This document shows positions 12,954 to 15,570 of a DNA stretch of 15,570 nt, piece after piece. Every line of letters starts with the position of its first letter. The stretch's first letter is position 1. The notes below the pieces were generated by a model. That model did no database searches, was not told the DNA's origin, and saw only the letters and a list, made by a program, of their open reading frames with translations. Made by a program: the position numbers and the translations under genes. The stretch is from Robiginitomaculum sp. (lineage in GTDB: Bacteria; Pseudomonadota; Alphaproteobacteria; Caulobacterales; Maricaulaceae): contig NVVO01000005.1 in the NCBI GenBank assembly GCA_002733385.1, forward strand, positions 19,528-35,097. The letters run 5' to 3'.

Positions 12954-14017
12954 TGTCCGCTAATCCGACCATAGATATTCGCAAGGGCGAAGAACTGGAT
13001 ATTACTGCGGTAGACCGGGTTTTGAAACAGGCCGTTCCCGAACTAACGGGCCAGCCCAAGGTCACACAATATGCTAGCGGCGCGTCCAATTTGACCTATG
13101 CGCTTGATTACCCGGATAGGCGATTGGTTCTACGCCGCCCGCCCTTTGGCACCAAACCTAAATCCGGCCACGATATGTTTCGAGAATACCGGGTCATGAC
13201 AGCCCTAAAGCCCGTATACCCTGCCGTACCCAAGACTTTGTACTACACAAAAGACGCGGATTTAATCGGGGCTGAATTTTATGTGATGGAGCGGGTTGAA
13301 GGGCATTTGATCCATACGGATATACCAAAAGACTGGAATTGGGGCGAGGTAGAGACCCGTAAATTATGTTTGGCGTTTTTTGACAAGCTGATTGAACTCC
13401 ACAATATCAACTACAAGGATATCGGCCTGTCGGATTTTGGTCGCCCGGACGGATATGTGGAGCGGCAAATTCTGGGCTGGAATAGGCGCTACGAGAAGGC
13501 CCTGACACCGAATGTGGATGCGTTCGAAGATGTACGTGATTGGCTCGATGCCAATCGTCCTAAAGAGGAAAAAGGTGCGGCCATATTGCACGGCGATTTT
13601 CGCATTGATAATCTGATACTGGATTTGGACGATCCGACAAAAATTAATGCTATTCTTGATTGGGAAATTTCTGCCCTTGGTGATCCTTTGATGGATCTCG
13701 GCAATACATTGGCCTATTGGATCGAAGCGGATGATCCGCCCGCTATGCAGGCTTTGTCGCGCCAACCCAGTGCCGCGCCCGGCATGTTAAGCCGCAAACA
13801 AATACTGGCCTATTACGCAGAAAAAACCGGTGCGGATATCCGGGATTTTCATTTTTACTATGTGTACGGTATTTTTCGCCTCGCCGTAATTTTGCAACAA
13901 ATCTATTACCGCTTTTATCACGGGCAAACCAAAGACGAACGGTTTAAAATCTATGCGCCTATGGTCAATATTTTGGGCGGGGTGGCCCGCGAACGGATTG
14001 CCAGCGGTGAAATTTAG
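12953..14017 (+). CDS. APH-like phosphotransferase family protein (ACAD10/11 kinase-domain-like)
   Basis: This 354-residue protein has the aminoglycoside phosphotransferase/choline kinase fold. The nucleotide loop is GASNLTY (43-49), and LRRPP (60-64) is typical of the subgroup resembling the kinase domain of animal ACAD10/ACAD11. The catalytic loop HGDFRIDN (213-220) has Asp215 as base and Asn220 as metal ligand, and DWE (236-238) is the DFG-equivalent. All key residues are present, so the enzyme should be active. In the family context the substrate is more likely a hydroxyacyl-CoA than an antibiotic. The ATG overlaps the previous stop (TAATG) with little ribosome site, so translation is probably coupled. 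It lies directly before an acyl-CoA dehydrogenase gene, the same order as the fused domains of ACAD11. Confidence 0.9.
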   Translation: MSANPTIDIRKGEELDITAVDRVLKQAVPELTGQPKVTQYASGASNLTYALDYPDRRLVLRRPPFGTKPKSGHDMFREYRVMTALKPVYPAVPKTLYYTKDADLIGAEFYVMERVEGHLIHTDIPKDWNWGEVETRKLCLAFFDKLIELHNINYKDIGLSDFGRPDGYVERQILGWNRRYEKALTPNVDAFEDVRDWLDANRPKEEKGAAILHGDFRIDNLILDLDDPTKINAILDWEISALGDPLMDLGNTLAYWIEADDPPAMQALSRQPSAAPGMLSRKQILAYYAEKTGADIRDFHFYYVYGIFRLAVILQQIYYRFYHGQTKDERFKIYAPMVNILGGVARERIASGEI

Positions 14018-14025
14018 GAGAATAT

Positions 14026-15183
14026 ATGTCTGATTTGGAACAGTTTAGAGCCCAGACCCGCGAATGGCTGGAGGCAAATTGCCCGGCCACAATGCGCACG
14101 CCCATGAACCGCGAAACCGATGCATGTTGGGGGGGGCGCAATTGGGTTTTTCAAAGTGATGACCAGAAAATATGGCTGGAGCGCATGGCGGCCAAGGGTT
14201 GGACGGCTCCAACCTGGCCAATACAATACGGCGGCGCAGGCCTAAGTCGCCCGCAAGAAAAAATCTTGAAACAAGAAATGAAGCGCATATCTGCGCGCCC
14301 GGCCTTGCTGAGTTTCGGAATATGGATGCTTGGACCTGCATTGCTCAAATTTGGATCTGAAGAGCAAAAAATGCGATATTTACCAGAAATATGCAGGGGC
14401 GAAATCCGCTGGTGCCAGGGCTATAGTGAGCCTAATGCTGGATCAGATTTAGCCTCTCTGGCGACAAAATGTGAGGACAAGAACGATCATTTTTTGGTCA
14501 ATGGTTCAAAGGTCTGGACAAGTTACGCCGACGAATCCGATTGGATATTCTGCTTGGTGCGAACGGATGCCAGCGGCAAAAAACACCACGGCATCAGTTT
14601 CGTCTTGTTTGATATGCAGAGCAAAGGCGTCAGCACCAAGCCGATTAAGCTGATTTCGGGCAACTCGCCGTTCTGCGAAACTTTCTTTGATGATGTGAAA
14701 GTGCCCAAAGAAAACCTGGTCGGGGAGCGCGATAAAGGCTGGTCGATTGCCAAATATTTGTTGACCCATGAACGCGAAATGATTGGCGATAGCGGCAATC
14801 TTAAACCCGTGGCACAGATGATCGCCGAAATGGGCATCACGCCAGACGCAGGCTTGCAAGCAAAGATCACAGAAATTACCATAGATGAATGGGCATTTTC
14901 CCAAACCATGAGCCGAATGCTTGCCGAAGCCAAGGCCGGGGCTAGCTTGGGGGCTAAATCCTCAATGCTGAAATATTACGGCACGGAGCTGAACAAGCGC
15001 CGCTATGAGATGATGATGGACGCGGCGGGGACGGACGGGCTTGAGTGGGAAAGCGAGCGCAGCAATGACGGTGATTTGGCCCGTAAATGGCTGCGCACCA
15101 AAGGCAATTCCATTGAGGGCGGCACCTCCGAAATACAGCTCAACATCATTGCCAAACATATCTTACAATTACCGGGGACGTAA
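14026..15183 (+). CDS. Acyl-CoA dehydrogenase family protein
   Basis: This 385-residue FAD enzyme introduces a 2,3-double bond into an acyl-CoA or carries out a related reaction. The alpha/beta/alpha architecture is complete. GYSEPNAGSDLASL (132-145) and KVWTSYADESDW (162-173) form the FAD/substrate region, followed by a beta domain, LTHEREMIG (246-254), and the C-terminal SIEGGTSEIQLNIIAKHIL (362-380). At the position of the MCAD catalytic glutamate this protein has Gly365 (EGGT in place of YEGT), so the base may be Glu249 or Glu251, or may come from a partner subunit. AGGAG six bases before the ATG is a strong ribosome site, and the gap to the previous gene is 8 bases. A second acyl-CoA dehydrogenase gene starts 1 base after the stop. 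Confidence 0.93.
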   Translation: MSDLEQFRAQTREWLEANCPATMRTPMNRETDACWGGRNWVFQSDDQKIWLERMAAKGWTAPTWPIQYGGAGLSRPQEKILKQEMKRISARPALLSFGIWMLGPALLKFGSEEQKMRYLPEICRGEIRWCQGYSEPNAGSDLASLATKCEDKNDHFLVNGSKVWTSYADESDWIFCLVRTDASGKKHHGISFVLFDMQSKGVSTKPIKLISGNSPFCETFFDDVKVPKENLVGERDKGWSIAKYLLTHEREMIGDSGNLKPVAQMIAEMGITPDAGLQAKITEITIDEWAFSQTMSRMLAEAKAGASLGAKSSMLKYYGTELNKRRYEMMMDAAGTDGLEWESERSNDGDLARKWLRTKGNSIEGGTSEIQLNIIAKHILQLPGT

Positions 15184-15184
15184 A

Positions 15185-15570
15185 ATGGGACTTTTACTTA
15201 CAGACGACGAAAAAATGCTCCAGGAAAGCGCCGAAGGGTTTTTTGCTGATAAATCCCCGGTGTCGCAACTCCGGGCCTTGCGCGATGAACGAGATGCCAC
15301 CGGGTTTTCGGCGCAACTCTGGGCCGAAATGGCCGAGATGGGTTTTACGGGCGTTTTGGTGCCGGAAGATCAGGACGGTGTGGACATGGGCTTTATGGCG
15401 GCGGGTTTGCTCGCGGAGCAAATGGGCCGCAATCTCAGCTCATCACCATTTTTGTCCACATCTGTTTTGGCCGCAACGGCCCTTAAATATGCAGGCACAA
15501 CCCATGCACAAAAGTTTTTAGCCGAAATTGTCAGCGGAAAAACGCTCATAGCACTGGCCGTGGATGAAGG
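15185..15570 (+). CDS. Acyl-CoA dehydrogenase, second subunit/paralogue, N-terminal part (truncated by window edge)
   Basis: The frame opens at ATG 15185, one base after the previous stop, and stays open to the right edge (128 residues). It begins MGLLLTDDEKMLQESAEGFF. The helical N-terminal domain of acyl-CoA dehydrogenases is recognisable: LTDDEKMLQ, LWAEMAEMGFTGVLVPEDQDG (about 46-66), LLAEQMGRNLSSSPF (about 75-89) and ALAVDEG at the edge. Catalytic and FAD-binding segments lie outside the window. GGGGA lies seven bases before the start. Tandem dissimilar acyl-CoA dehydrogenases in one operon often form alpha2beta2 heterotetramers in steroid side-chain degradation. Whether this pair does so is inference. 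Confidence 0.9.
   Translation, partial: MGLLLTDDEKMLQESAEGFFADKSPVSQLRALRDERDATGFSAQLWAEMAEMGFTGVLVPEDQDGVDMGFMAAGLLAEQMGRNLSSSPFLSTSVLAATALKYAGTTHAQKFLAEIVSGKTLIALAVDE

Overview
The window looks like chromosomal DNA of a Gram-negative alphaproteobacterium, possibly marine. This is an inference from the gene families (DUF2853, a 3TM-type holin with an M15 endopeptidase, BON/OmpA, and an SDR/phosphotransferase/acyl-CoA dehydrogenase operon) and from lipoprotein and Sec signal peptides. No rRNA, tRNA or CRISPR was seen, and no species can be named.

Region 1 (1-2837, minus strand): a lipoprotein M28 metallopeptidase, then a 107-bp palindromic repeat, then two putative glycosyltransferase genes joined by a TAATG stop/start overlap. 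The second of these runs off the left edge.

Region 2 (3034-6759, plus strand): a second lipoprotein M28 peptidase (carboxypeptidase Q-like) is divergent from the first. It is followed by an exported M20 amidohydrolase and a nitronate monooxygenase. With the gene at 1176-2837, this gives three extracytoplasmic metallohydrolases around one promoter region. That region contains two perfect tandem duplications, each touching a candidate -35 box.

Region 3 (6935-9030, plus): a two-gene envelope unit. The first gene encodes a membrane-anchored BON-like/OmpA peptidoglycan-binding protein. The second encodes an unusual fusion of membrane anchor, coiled coil, histone H1-like Lys/Ala tail and DUF2853 domain. 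A strong intrinsic terminator follows.

Region 4 (9043-10168): a second copy of the palindromic repeat, nested in a longer inverted repeat, then a small M15 peptidase overlapping a 3TM-type holin-like gene. This resembles a phage or gene-transfer-agent lysis pair, but no other phage gene is visible. It meets a convergent DUF3667 zinc-ribbon membrane protein gene (10161-11279) with an 8-bp tail-to-tail overlap.

Region 5 (11395-15570, plus): a tight operon of SDR, SDR, APH-like phosphotransferase, acyl-CoA dehydrogenase and a second, partial acyl-CoA dehydrogenase. It probably degrades a (hydroxy/oxo)acyl-CoA. A near-perfect dyad lies in the divergent promoter region before it and covers the -10 of the DUF3667 gene, so it is a candidate operator.
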